Of a DNA stretch of 6,342 nucleotides, positions 1-6,004 are shown piece by piece. The notes beneath the pieces were generated by a model that made no database searches, was not told the DNA's origin, and saw only the letters and a program-made list of their open reading frames with translations. The position numbers and the translations under genes are program-made. Numbering within the stretch: the stretch's first letter is position 1; every line of letters starts with the position of its first letter. The DNA is from JBMCLJ01 sp048615375 (GTDB taxonomy: Bacteria > Patescibacteriota > Dojkabacteria > JAOAGR01), in contig JBMCLJ010000083.1 of assembly GCA_048615375.1 (NCBI GenBank), positions 1 to 6,342 on the forward strand, read 5' to 3'.

Positions 1-1
1 G

Positions 2-970
2 CATTATGGCGTAATGATCAATTTTAATGGATTTATCAAGGTAATCGACACTCTTGGCGGGGTCACAGTAAACGTTCCAAATGGTTTTTCCGATTATCAG
101 TTCCCGAATAGCTCAGATACTGGCTATGATCCTGTTCACTTTAATGCAGGTACGCAGAAAATGGACGGCTTAACCGCGCTCAAATACGCCCGCTCACGCA
201 AAGGCAATAATGGCGAAGGGAGCGACTACGCACGGGCACGGAGACAACAAATCGTGATGAACGCGGTTAAAGAAGAATTTATGAACTCAAGTTTGATCAA
301 AAAGGCTGATATTGCCAATCAAATGACTTCAATACTTGGCGAAAACGTTCACTTCTTTAACCTTGGAACCCAGGAATTTAACATGGCGCTTGAATCACGT
401 GACGTACTATCCCAGGTACAAACATTCTCTATGGTCATTGATCCAGAGTTTGGTAGCTATACAGCTCATCTTCTCTTCGGTATTAACAAAGGAAACGGCG
501 CGGGATTCGTTGTCACGCCAAAAGATGGAGACTATAGCAATGTACAGGCACTTATCACCCTGTACTTGAAACACCCCTACCTCATCTCTCAGGAACCTAA
601 GCTCCGCGTTATCTACAGCAACTTTAATCGCTCCGAGGATTACACCCAGGTAAAAAACCTCCTTTACACAAACGCCCTGCAATTTGAACGAAACAATAAT
701 TCCGACTATGCACTCAAGCTAGGTTCAGTAGCAGGTGTATCTGATTCTTCGACACAGCATTCAGGACTGGAAACAAATGAAAACCCAACTTCATCTGCTT
801 TTGGAGTACTCTACGATGTATCAGACGGAACAAAAGCAGAGAGCCTGAACTTCTATAAAGATTTTTTTAAAGAGAACGGTATTGTATTTGAAATAAAGAG
901 CAAAGAACAACTTCCTGCAGAACTGGAAAAATTTCTCGACGATACTGATTTTATTGTCTTGATGTCTTAG
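2..970 (+). CDS. LCP (LytR-CpsA-Psr) family cell-wall glycopolymer transferase, C-terminal part
   Basis: LCP enzymes move glycopolymers from undecaprenyl-phosphate carriers onto peptidoglycan or surface acceptors on the outer face of the membrane. The frame is open to the left edge (H-Y-G-V before the first ATG at 14), so the gene is 5'-truncated; the membrane anchor and the first catalytic Asp/Arg residues lie outside. Numbering from the ATG at 14: the I-D-T-L-G-G-V-T-V-N-V-P stretch (11-22) and the A-G-T-Q-K-M-D-G-L-T-A-L-K-Y-A-R-S-R block (45-62), followed by S-D-Y-A-R-A-R-R-Q-Q (70-79), are the diagnostic second half of the LCP domain, including its conserved arginines. From about 195 to the end lies a region resembling a diverged LytR_C domain: two weakly similar segments begin with V-I-Y (199) and V-L-Y (265), separated by a Ser/Thr/Asn-rich linker (about 227-262). 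The ATG at 14 is internal to the domain and is not the real start. Family call is firm; the exact polymer is unknown. Confidence 0.9.
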   Translation, partial: HYGVMINFNGFIKVIDTLGGVTVNVPNGFSDYQFPNSSDTGYDPVHFNAGTQKMDGLTALKYARSRKGNNGEGSDYARARRQQIVMNAVKEEFMNSSLIKKADIANQMTSILGENVHFFNLGTQEFNMALESRDVLSQVQTFSMVIDPEFGSYTAHLLFGINKGNGAGFVVTPKDGDYSNVQALITLYLKHPYLISQEPKLRVIYSNFNRSEDYTQVKNLLYTNALQFERNNNSDYALKLGSVAGVSDSSTQHSGLETNENPTSSAFGVLYDVSDGTKAESLNFYKDFFKENGIVFEIKSKEQLPAELEKFLDDTDFIVLMS

Positions 971-989
971 ACAGCTGGAACACGAAGTT

Positions 990-1009
990 GGAACAATGAC
1001 TTTTGTTCC
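990..1009. terminator. 7-bp hairpin between convergent genes, possible weak terminator
   Basis: GGAACAA (990-996) pairs perfectly with TTGTTCC (1003-1009) around a 6-nt loop. It lies in the 39-bp gap between the LCP stop (970) and the leftward yebC stop codon (1010-1012), which it directly abuts. No U-tract follows on either strand, so it is not a classical intrinsic terminator; it may stabilise 3' ends or limit convergent read-through. A second GGAACA copy sits at 976-981. Confidence 0.35.
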
Positions 1010-1804
1010 CTACAGGTTTACCCAGACCTTTTGGACATCGTCGTTTTCTTCTATTGTTTCAATAAATCTGTCTACCCGCTCCTGTTCAGCTTCAGATAGC
1101 TCTACAGGTGTTGTAGAAAACTTTACTACTTCTGCATTTGTGATAAACACATTTTTATCCTCAATTGCTTTTTTGACATTATTCAACTCGGCAAACTCAG
1201 TACGGATTTCCATCCCCTCTTCATCCTGAATAACCTCACGCACACCAGAAATATCATAAAGCTCCAGCTCAAACTCATCTGCTTGATCTCTTGCAAGCTT
1301 TGGAATTGCCAATTTATCTTTTTCGTTCCACTTCACCTGCTCTCTTGCTTTCTTCTCCTCTTCTGTTTCAAATTCCAGCAGAATTCGCCCGATTGTCTCA
1401 AACTGCCACGATACCGAACCAGCTTCCGCGAACTTTCCGCCACTTTTTTCAATACTAGAGCGTAATTCACTCACGGTACGGTTTCTATTATCTGTAGTAC
1501 AGTCAACAATAATTGAGACACCATGAGGTCCATATCCTTCATAAGATAGCTCTTCCAGTCTTCCAGACTTCTCACCCTCCCCTGTTCCACGTTTAATAGC
1601 CCGATCTACATTGTCATTTGGCATGTTAATCGCACGCGCTTTTTCAATCGCAAGAGCTAACGAAGGGTTCATCCCAGGATCACCGCCACCGTTCTGAGCT
1701 GCAACCGTAATCAGTCTCGCTACTTTTGTAAATTCTTTAGCACGCTGCGCGTCATTCGCGCCTTTCTTCCGTTTAATTGTGCTCCACTTTGAATGACCTG
1801 ACAT
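1010..1804 (-). CDS. yebC: YebC/TACO1 family protein (translation factor or transcriptional regulator)
   Basis: The protein has 264 residues, somewhat longer than the usual roughly 240-250. The N-terminus M-S-G-H-S-K-W-S-T-I-K-R-K-K-G is the family hallmark and fixes the ATG start. Further matches are the A-A-Q-N-G-G-G-D-P segment (35-43), N-M-P-N-D-N-V-D-R-A-I-K-R-G-T-G (60-75), Y-E-G-Y-G-P-H-G-V (88-96), D-N-R-N-R-T (105-110), and the C-terminal D-D-V-Q-K-V-W-V-N-L. Members were named as DNA-binding regulators (PmpR type); the mitochondrial relative TACO1 activates translation, and bacterial relatives have more recently been linked to relief of ribosome stalling on proline-rich stretches. 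Which role applies here cannot be read from sequence. The third domain departs from the family: a charged segment (about 146-172) is inserted, and the usual G-A-E-D-V-type region is replaced by I-S-G-V-R-E-V (185-191). It is last in a leftward block, 24 bp after the preceding gene, with its own promoter and no Shine-Dalgarno sequence. Confidence 0.95.
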   Translation of the reverse strand: MSGHSKWSTIKRKKGANDAQRAKEFTKVARLITVAAQNGGGDPGMNPSLALAIEKARAINMPNDNVDRAIKRGTGEGEKSGRLEELSYEGYGPHGVSIIVDCTTDNRNRTVSELRSSIEKSGGKFAEAGSVSWQFETIGRILLEFETEEEKKAREQVKWNEKDKLAIPKLARDQADEFELELYDISGVREVIQDEEGMEIRTEFAELNNVKKAIEDKNVFITNAEVVKFSTTPVELSEAEQERVDRFIETIEENDDVQKVWVNL

Positions 1805-1809
1805 GCGGC

Positions 1810-1818
1810 ATTATACCA
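1810..1818 (-). promoter_or_regulatory. Extended -10 promoter of yebC, probably leaderless
   Basis: On the minus strand TGGTATAATGCCGCATG carries a consensus extended -10 (TG-n-TATAAT), with TATAAT ending exactly 5 nt before the ATG. A start point 6 nt beyond the hexamer would be the A of the ATG. There is no Shine-Dalgarno sequence. Upstream is an A/T-rich run and only a poor -35 (CGGACG, 3 of 6 matches, 19-nt spacer), which an extended -10 can tolerate. It lies in the 24-bp gap after the 129-residue gene, so yebC can be transcribed independently of it. Confidence 0.65.
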
Positions 1819-1828
1819 GAAAAAAATT

Positions 1829-2218
1829 TTAAAACGTCCGGTTCTTGTGTGCCCAGTAAAGTATCTTTCTCGCAAAATGTTCAGCCGTTTCTTCAATCTC
1901 CCCCAGCACGTGCACTTCATATCGTTCGTTATCGAGTAAAAGCAGTTCAGCACTATGTGAAGTGAATTTCATCACGTGAATGTTAAATTCTTCAATCATC
2001 TTTTCTACCTCGTAAACTGGTAGGTCAGTACCGGCAAGCCCTTCGATATCATCAACGGATACAACGGTTAAGCTTTCCTCGAACTCAAGCTTTACCGCTT
2101 TATGCGCGAGGACTTCAACTGCTTTGTACTGACTCCAGATGAGCACAGTCTCTGTTTTTGGTTTAGGCAGGTGAGGTGACTCACGCATGCAAGCTGGTAG
2201 GGAGTATTGCTGAATCAC
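1829..2218 (-). CDS. Hypothetical protein, 129 residues, translationally coupled to the cysteine desulfurase
   Basis: I do not recognise this family. It is a soluble, mixed alpha/beta-looking protein with no signal peptide or membrane segment. A Pro/Lys-rich N-terminus (about 8-22) leads into a hydrophobic strand-like segment (V-L-I-W, 25-28); an acidic middle (about 45-80) follows, then alternating strand-like stretches (81-106) and a C-terminal helix ending in a basic tail. Its only cysteine is C10. The start is GTG at 2216-2218, overlapping the TGA of the upstream gene (GTGA, 4 bp), and is chosen because AAAGGAGGTG ends 6 nt before it. An in-frame ATG at residue 11 (2186-2188) lacks that support and would remove C10. 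The overlap suggests coupled synthesis with the desulfurase, so a role as partner or regulator is possible, but that is inference from position only. Confidence 0.75.
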   Translation of the reverse strand: MIQQYSLPACMRESPHLPKPKTETVLIWSQYKAVEVLAHKAVKLEFEESLTVVSVDDIEGLAGTDLPVYEVEKMIEEFNIHVMKFTSHSAELLLLDNERYEVHVLGEIEETAEHFARKILYWAHKNRTF

Positions 2219-3483
2219 GCGAACACCTCCTTTACCCCGTGCAATGCTGTTATAAAGCGGTCAATTTCTTCAAAGGTATTGTACAAATAGAGCGAAGCGC
2301 GCACTGAGGCGGGGATATGGAGTGTTTTCATCACAAGTTGTGTACAATGGTGTCCAGTCCTTACTGCAATACCTTCCTCGTCCAGTAAGGTACCAACGTC
2401 GTGTGCGTGGACACCCTTCATGTTGAAGCTGACCAGCGCAACTTTCTCCATTCCTGCTTGCTGAGCTGCCTCAAGTGAATTAACTCCATAGAGATCAATA
2501 AAATCAAGACCAGTCATTTTTTCTAATATATATGCCGCTAATTCTTTTTCATAGGAGAGTATGCTTTTCCATCCAAGTACATCGAGGTATTCAAGACTCG
2601 CTTTTGTTGCTATAACATCAGCGATATTTGGGGTTCCAGCTTCAAATTTATAAGGCAAATCATTATACGTGGACTCTTTCCAGTCAACTTCGCGTATCAT
2701 ATCGCCTCCACCCATGAATGGCGGCATTTCCTCGAGAATACCTTGCCGTCCCAGTAATAACCCGACTCCGGTAGGTCCACAAAGTTTATGGGCAGAGAAA
2801 GTCACAAAGTCGGCATCCAGTGAATGAAAGTGAAACGGTTTGTGGGGTACTGACTGCGCAGCATCGACGATGATATACACACGAGGGTTTTTCTTACGAA
2901 TCGCCTTAATGATTTTTTCCGCGTTATGGATCACTCCGAACACATTCGATCCCCAGGGGAAATTTACAAAACGGGTGTTTTCGTCGATATGATTAAGCAA
3001 TGCTTCCAGATCGATGCTCCCATCAAGGTTAAAATCAGTGTAGCGCATTACAAACTCAGCTCCAGACTCCTCGCGCTTTATTCTCTGGAGAAGATGCCAG
3101 GGAACAATCCCGGAGTGATGATCCTCATTGGTTACCACAACATTAGTTCCATCCCCAAGTAGCTTCCTGCCAAGCGTCCAGACTATCAGATTCATACTTT
3201 CAGTAGCGTTTTTTGTGAAGATAAGCTCTGCTGGATTACAGCCGAATATGTTTGCTATGTATTCTCTACTCTCTTCAAACGCCGCACTGGCTCTCATTGA
3301 TAACGTGTGGACACCGCGGTGCACGTTGGCATTAAGATTTGTGTAGTAGTGAGCAAGAGTATCGATCATCACCTGTGGCTTATGTGTCGTTGCAGCGTTA
3401 TCAAAGTATACGAGCTTCTTACCGTTTACCTTTTCCTGGAGAATTGGGAAGTCCCTGCGGATAGTCTCTATATCAAATTGCAT
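2215..3483 (-). CDS. sufS: SufS/CsdA-type (group II) cysteine desulfurase, PLP-dependent
   Basis: It converts cysteine to alanine and keeps the sulfur as an enzyme persulfide for Fe-S cluster assembly or tRNA and cofactor thiolation, in the cytoplasm. At 422 residues it is near the usual roughly 405-420. Features in order: F-D-N-A-A-T-T-H-K-P-Q (27-37); N-A-N-V-H-R-G-V-H-T-L-S (51-62); the D-H-H-S-G-I-V-P-W motif (121-129), whose histidine stacks on PLP; D207 in I-V-D-A-A-Q, which contacts the pyridine nitrogen; the PLP-binding lysine K233 in S-A-H-K; G-G-G-D-M-I (258-263); F-E-A-G-T-P-N-I (280-287); and the catalytic cysteine C380 in R-T-G-H-H-C. All key residues are present. One local departure is P-W-G-S-N-V-F-G (176-183), where SufS proteins usually have a H-x-S-N-x-x-G form; the S-N is kept. 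The N-terminus is typical of the family and supports the ATG. No sufB, sufC, sufD or sufU/sufE is in view; the downstream neighbour is an unknown protein. Confidence 0.93.
   Translation of the reverse strand: MQFDIETIRRDFPILQEKVNGKKLVYFDNAATTHKPQVMIDTLAHYYTNLNANVHRGVHTLSMRASAAFEESREYIANIFGCNPAELIFTKNATESMNLIVWTLGRKLLGDGTNVVVTNEDHHSGIVPWHLLQRIKREESGAEFVMRYTDFNLDGSIDLEALLNHIDENTRFVNFPWGSNVFGVIHNAEKIIKAIRKKNPRVYIIVDAAQSVPHKPFHFHSLDADFVTFSAHKLCGPTGVGLLLGRQGILEEMPPFMGGGDMIREVDWKESTYNDLPYKFEAGTPNIADVIATKASLEYLDVLGWKSILSYEKELAAYILEKMTGLDFIDLYGVNSLEAAQQAGMEKVALVSFNMKGVHAHDVGTLLDEEGIAVRTGHHCTQLVMKTLHIPASVRASLYLYNTFEEIDRFITALHGVKEVFA
2224..2233 (-). promoter_or_regulatory. Strong Shine-Dalgarno site that fixes the GTG start of the 129-residue protein
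   Basis: The minus strand reads AAAGGAGGTG, then TTCGC with one further base before GTG at 2218. This is close to a full complement of the 16S rRNA 3' end at near-ideal spacing. It lies inside the last codons of the desulfurase gene. It is the only strong Shine-Dalgarno sequence at a gene start in the window. Confidence 0.85.
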
Positions 3484-3488
3484 AGTCT

Positions 3489-3494
3489 ATTATA
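3489..3494 (-). promoter_or_regulatory. -10 promoter element of sufS, probably leaderless
   Basis: The minus strand reads TATAATAGACTATG: a perfect TATAAT ending exactly 5 nt before the ATG, the same arrangement as at yebC. No Shine-Dalgarno sequence precedes the start. A -35 is not convincing: at 17-nt spacing the hexamer is GTGGAA (3 of 6 matches to TTGACA). The 67-bp gap to murJ upstream contains no clear terminator, so read-through from murJ is also possible. Confidence 0.6.
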
Positions 3495-3550
3495 ATGAAC
3501 TTGAGCTTTTCTTCCACCACCACCCTACCAGGAATTTATATATTCAGACA

Positions 3551-5326
3551 CTATGTACTGACCCCGGATACTTCGCTCTTTCTGACCAGGCGAAGAAAGT
3601 GTTTAATCGCTTTACGACCTCGCTTGACCGGGTCATCGAGAATATTCACATCTTCATCTTTGAGCAGCTTTTCCATGAGATAGTATACAAGCATCATGGA
3701 TGATGAAGTAAAGAGAGTAAGCAACATGACGCCAATAACTCTGTCACTTCTGAAGAAGTCCCCTAAAAACTTGAAAACAGCAAACCCAATGGCGAGAGAA
3801 AACGAGGCGCTGACTACTTTTTTGAGTATTTTTTCCGGCTGATACCATACCTTGATCGAATGCCGCAGGTAGAGGAAGATAGAAAGCAGAATAACATTAA
3901 TCGTAATAGCAATTGTTGCCGCCAGAGCTACTCCCCCAATCGCGGCCTGTCCCTGTCCTTTTGTAAAATAGTCCTCGACGGTCGTGAATGCTGCGGGGTT
4001 AAGTGAGAATGTACTGAAATGACTGAAAATATTTGCTAGAACGTAGGTGAGGGCAATCTCAATAGTGATTACCATGACACTGACCACAGTTGGCGTGACT
4101 GAATCATTGAGTGAGTAAAACACACGATTAATGATATTAAGGGAGGCGAAGAAAACGACACCAAGACTTAAAAACAATAAACAGTATGATAAAAGACTCG
4201 TCTCTTCCAGATCAACCTTGTCACTGAATAAACCGTAGACCAGCTGAACGATAGGCGTACGAAGTACTATTATCATTGCAGCGACAGGTAATGTCCAGAA
4301 TAATATAGTCCTCAGTCCTTGAGAAAAAATATCCTGAAGTTCTGTGATGTTTTTTTCACTTCCCAATTCTGACATCCTTGGGAACAATGCTTGCGCCACT
4401 GACAGGCCGAATACCAGGGTCGCTATTTCCCTGATGGAAAGAGCCAGCTTAAACGAGGCAAAAGAACCTGTAACTAACTGTAATGCTATAACGGTCTGAA
4501 AAATATTCGCAATATAATCTGTCGCAAGACCGATTGTTCTTGGAGCTGCTTGTTTCAAAGCCTGCAGGACATAGATATTTCGAATATCCCAGATAAACAT
4601 TGAGTAGGAAATTCTCACTTTAAAAATAGCTGGAAGCTGAATAAGGAAGTGTAATACACTACCTAAAAGTACCCCATAAGCGAGATAAGTAATATCATAA
4701 TTAACTCGTGGTAAAACGAAAACAGCTACCAGAATCAAACCAGCGTTATAAAAAATAGGGGCGAACTGAGTAACAAAAAACTGCTTTCTTATCTGAAGAA
4801 TGCTCGAAAATATACTACTTACTGAAAGTATCACCGGAGAAATTATTAAGATACGCAACAAAGAAACGAATTGATCCACGTCCTCCGTAGTAAGAGTGCT
4901 TCCAGAATTACCAACCTCCAGTTTGAAAACCAGATTCACTAATTGAGGTGCAAAAATAAAAATCAGTGTACACAAGAACACCATAACAACGAAAAAGACA
5001 TTAACAATGCTTGAAAATACCCTTTTTAGCATTACCGCATCATTATTAGCGCTTGTTTGTGAAAAGACCGGGATTAGTGCAGCATTTATCCCACCCAGGG
5101 CAACAATAAGAAATATAAATTCCGGGATCGTGTTAGCAGCCAGAAACAAATCAAGTTCCTGCGAACGTAAACCAAAAATACCTACCAATACCTGCTGCTT
5201 AACAATACCCGAAATTTTTCCTACAAAAATCAATATCGCCATGCCGAATGCCACATAGGCAAAAGTCTCCTGTGGGCGCAGGATAAACCGCTTGGATTTG
5301 GAAATAATTCGTCTAATAGGCGACAC
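3551..5326 (-). CDS. murJ: MurJ/MviN family lipid II flippase
   Basis: MurJ moves lipid II (the peptidoglycan precursor) across the cytoplasmic membrane. From the GTG chosen here it has 591 residues, somewhat longer than the roughly 510-530 of well-known members, with many hydrophobic segments consistent with the 14-helix MOP-superfamily fold. Markers: K-I-S-G-I-V-K-Q-Q (37-45), D59 and A-N-T-I-P-E-F (64-70) in the region that in classic MurJ reads R-I-L-G-F-x-R-D and F-R-I-P-N; G-G-I-N-A-A-L-I-P-V-F (78-88); L-R-T-P-I-V-Q-L-V-Y-G (355-365); and F-Y-S-L-N-D-S-V-T-P-T (403-413), matching the family F-Y-A-x-x-D-T-x-T-P. Several usual arginines are replaced. A charged C-terminal tail (about 554-591) follows the last helix. 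Start choice: the frame is open upstream with no ATG. GTG at 5324-5326 has TACAAT 5 nt before it and gives a short basic N-terminus before R-P-Q-E-T. TTG at 5366-5368 would add 14 residues (605 total), with only a weak GGA upstream. Confidence 0.88.
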   Translation of the reverse strand: MSPIRRIISKSKRFILRPQETFAYVAFGMAILIFVGKISGIVKQQVLVGIFGLRSQELDLFLAANTIPEFIFLIVALGGINAALIPVFSQTSANNDAVMLKRVFSSIVNVFFVVMVFLCTLIFIFAPQLVNLVFKLEVGNSGSTLTTEDVDQFVSLLRILIISPVILSVSSIFSSILQIRKQFFVTQFAPIFYNAGLILVAVFVLPRVNYDITYLAYGVLLGSVLHFLIQLPAIFKVRISYSMFIWDIRNIYVLQALKQAAPRTIGLATDYIANIFQTVIALQLVTGSFASFKLALSIREIATLVFGLSVAQALFPRMSELGSEKNITELQDIFSQGLRTILFWTLPVAAMIIVLRTPIVQLVYGLFSDKVDLEETSLLSYCLLFLSLGVVFFASLNIINRVFYSLNDSVTPTVVSVMVITIEIALTYVLANIFSHFSTFSLNPAAFTTVEDYFTKGQGQAAIGGVALAATIAITINVILLSIFLYLRHSIKVWYQPEKILKKVVSASFSLAIGFAVFKFLGDFFRSDRVIGVMLLTLFTSSSMMLVYYLMEKLLKDEDVNILDDPVKRGRKAIKHFLRLVRKSEVSGVST

Positions 5327-5331
5327 GGAAG

Positions 5332-5337
5332 ATTGTA
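5332..5337 (-). promoter_or_regulatory. Candidate -10 element for murJ at the leaderless spacing
   Basis: On the minus strand TACAAT ends exactly 5 nt before GTG (5324-5326), as at yebC and sufS. A weak -35 (TTGTGG) lies 16 nt upstream. If this is the promoter, murJ begins at the GTG and the reading frame above it, including the TTG at 5368, is untranslated. This is less secure than the other two because neither the start codon nor the hexamer is perfect. Confidence 0.4.
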
Positions 5338-5386
5338 CACCAAAAACACTTTTCCACAAACTTAACAAAGATTTCCAGTGCGCACG

Positions 5387-5409
5387 GGGGAGGGCTTTAC
5401 AAACTCCCC
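5387..5409. repeat. Inverted repeat in the murJ/membrane-protein divergent gap
   Basis: GGGGAG (5387-5392) is a perfect inverted match to CTCCCC (5404-5409) with an 11-nt centre. On the + strand it sits in a G-run (GGGGGAGGG) unlike the A/T-rich surroundings, and its centre contains TTTACA, the best -35 candidate for the rightward gene. It could be an operator or an RNA hairpin; no U-tract follows on either strand, so it is not an intrinsic terminator. Confidence 0.35.
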
Positions 5410-5424
5410 AAAAACATTTATCTT
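5396..5424 (+). promoter_or_regulatory. Candidate promoter of the four-helix membrane protein
   Basis: TTTACA (5396-5401, 5 of 6 matches to TTGACA) is separated by 17 nt from TATCTT (5419-5424, 4 of 6 matches to TATAAT). Transcription would begin near 5431, giving a leader of about 14 nt with no Shine-Dalgarno sequence. The -35 lies in the centre of the inverted repeat at 5387-5409, so binding there could block it. Confidence 0.4.
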
Positions 5425-5444
5425 GAACCAGTAAACCTTGTAAT

Positions 5445-6002
5445 ATGTCCAGGCATGAACAGCAAAAAACACCACTAATCTACGAATTAGTTGACCTCGC
5501 GATTCTGCCCGCAGCGCTGCTTATATGCGCGAAGGCGGTAGGAATCGCAGTTTTAAATACGTATTTAGGACTTGAATGGAGTATCCAGTCGGTCGCGAGT
5601 GCCGTATTCTCAGTACGTGTTGTGTATGAGAGCGCGTCGGACGCTACTCTCGTAACCAGCTATACCAATCTGTTCATGTACATATGTATACTCGCAGGAT
5701 GTATTCTCGTTGCCGGTAAATCACAGATTTTTCACCACAGAAAAGCTTCTCCACATTTTGTTCTTAAACTGGCAAAGTTTGATTTACTCCATTTACTGAA
5801 ATCTTCTATGCATATCTATAAAGAAGCATTTGTATGGGGAATATTTTTAATATTGACTACAGTATATATTGTTCTCTCTGCATTCGTATCAGGATCAACA
5901 TTCGCCTGGATCGCCGGCATAACGCTTGTCGCTACGATGGCATTCCTCTGGGTAGTTGTTGACAATATTGAAGAAGATTTATTATTTCATAACTATAAAT
6001 AA
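5445..6002 (+). CDS. Hypothetical four-helix integral membrane protein
   Basis: I do not recognise the family. The protein has 185 residues with four predicted membrane segments: about 16-38, 74-91, 127-148 and 152-172. The first two are separated by a loop of about 35 residues (V-Y-E-S-A-S-D-A-T, 60-68), and the second and third by a histidine- and lysine-rich loop (92-125, with H97, H98, H104, H116 and H123). The positive loop suggests that this part, and with an even number of helices both termini, face the cytoplasm. The C-terminus is short and acidic (D-N-I-E-E-D-L-L, 173-180). The ATG at 5445 is forced: an in-frame TGA occurs at 5424-5426 and no other start codon lies between. It is divergent from murJ and lies 2 bp before the next gene, so it probably shares a transcript with that surface protein; an envelope role is only an inference from position. 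Confidence 0.8.
   Translation: MSRHEQQKTPLIYELVDLAILPAALLICAKAVGIAVLNTYLGLEWSIQSVASAVFSVRVVYESASDATLVTSYTNLFMYICILAGCILVAGKSQIFHHRKASPHFVLKLAKFDLLHLLKSSMHIYKEAFVWGIFLILTTVYIVLSAFVSGSTFAWIAGITLVATMAFLWVVVDNIEEDLLFHNYK
5994..5999 (+). promoter_or_regulatory. TATAAA element at the leaderless spacing before the right-edge gene
   Basis: TATAAATAATTATG places a -10-like TATAAA (5 of 6 matches) exactly 5 nt before the ATG at 6005, inside the last codons of the preceding gene. No Shine-Dalgarno sequence is present. A perfect TTGACA occurs at 5959-5964, but 29 nt away, too far to be its -35. The A/T-rich end of the upstream gene makes a chance match more likely here, and re-initiation after the nearby TAA (6000-6002) is an alternative way to start this gene. 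Confidence 0.35.
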
Positions 6003-6004
6003 TT

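Noticed and set aside
14..16. ATG as the true start of the LCP gene
   Set aside because: The frame is open to the left edge and the preceding residues H-Y-G-V continue the LCP motif, so this methionine is internal.
407..682. Leftward 91-residue frame inside the LCP gene
   Set aside because: It is antisense to a well-supported conserved gene and has no motif of its own.
2215..2217. UGA recoded as glycine, as in some CPR lineages
   Set aside because: TGA ends the desulfurase at its expected length and all recognisable genes are free of internal TGA, so the standard code fits.
3516..3525. Short CAC repeat in the sufS-murJ gap
   Set aside because: Only about three units, too short to call a tandem repeat.
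3532..3545. Weak GAAT...ATTC dyad after murJ as a terminator
   Set aside because: Only 4 bp of A/T-rich stem without a U-tract.
3495..3683. Rightward 62-residue reading frame over the sufS-murJ gap
   Set aside because: Most of it is antisense to the murJ C-terminus and it shows no recognisable protein pattern.
5959..5964. Perfect TTGACA as the -35 of the right-edge gene
   Set aside because: It is 29 nt from TATAAA, and at 17-18 nt spacing the hexamers resemble TATAAT poorly; it encodes V-D-N inside the upstream gene and is probably chance.
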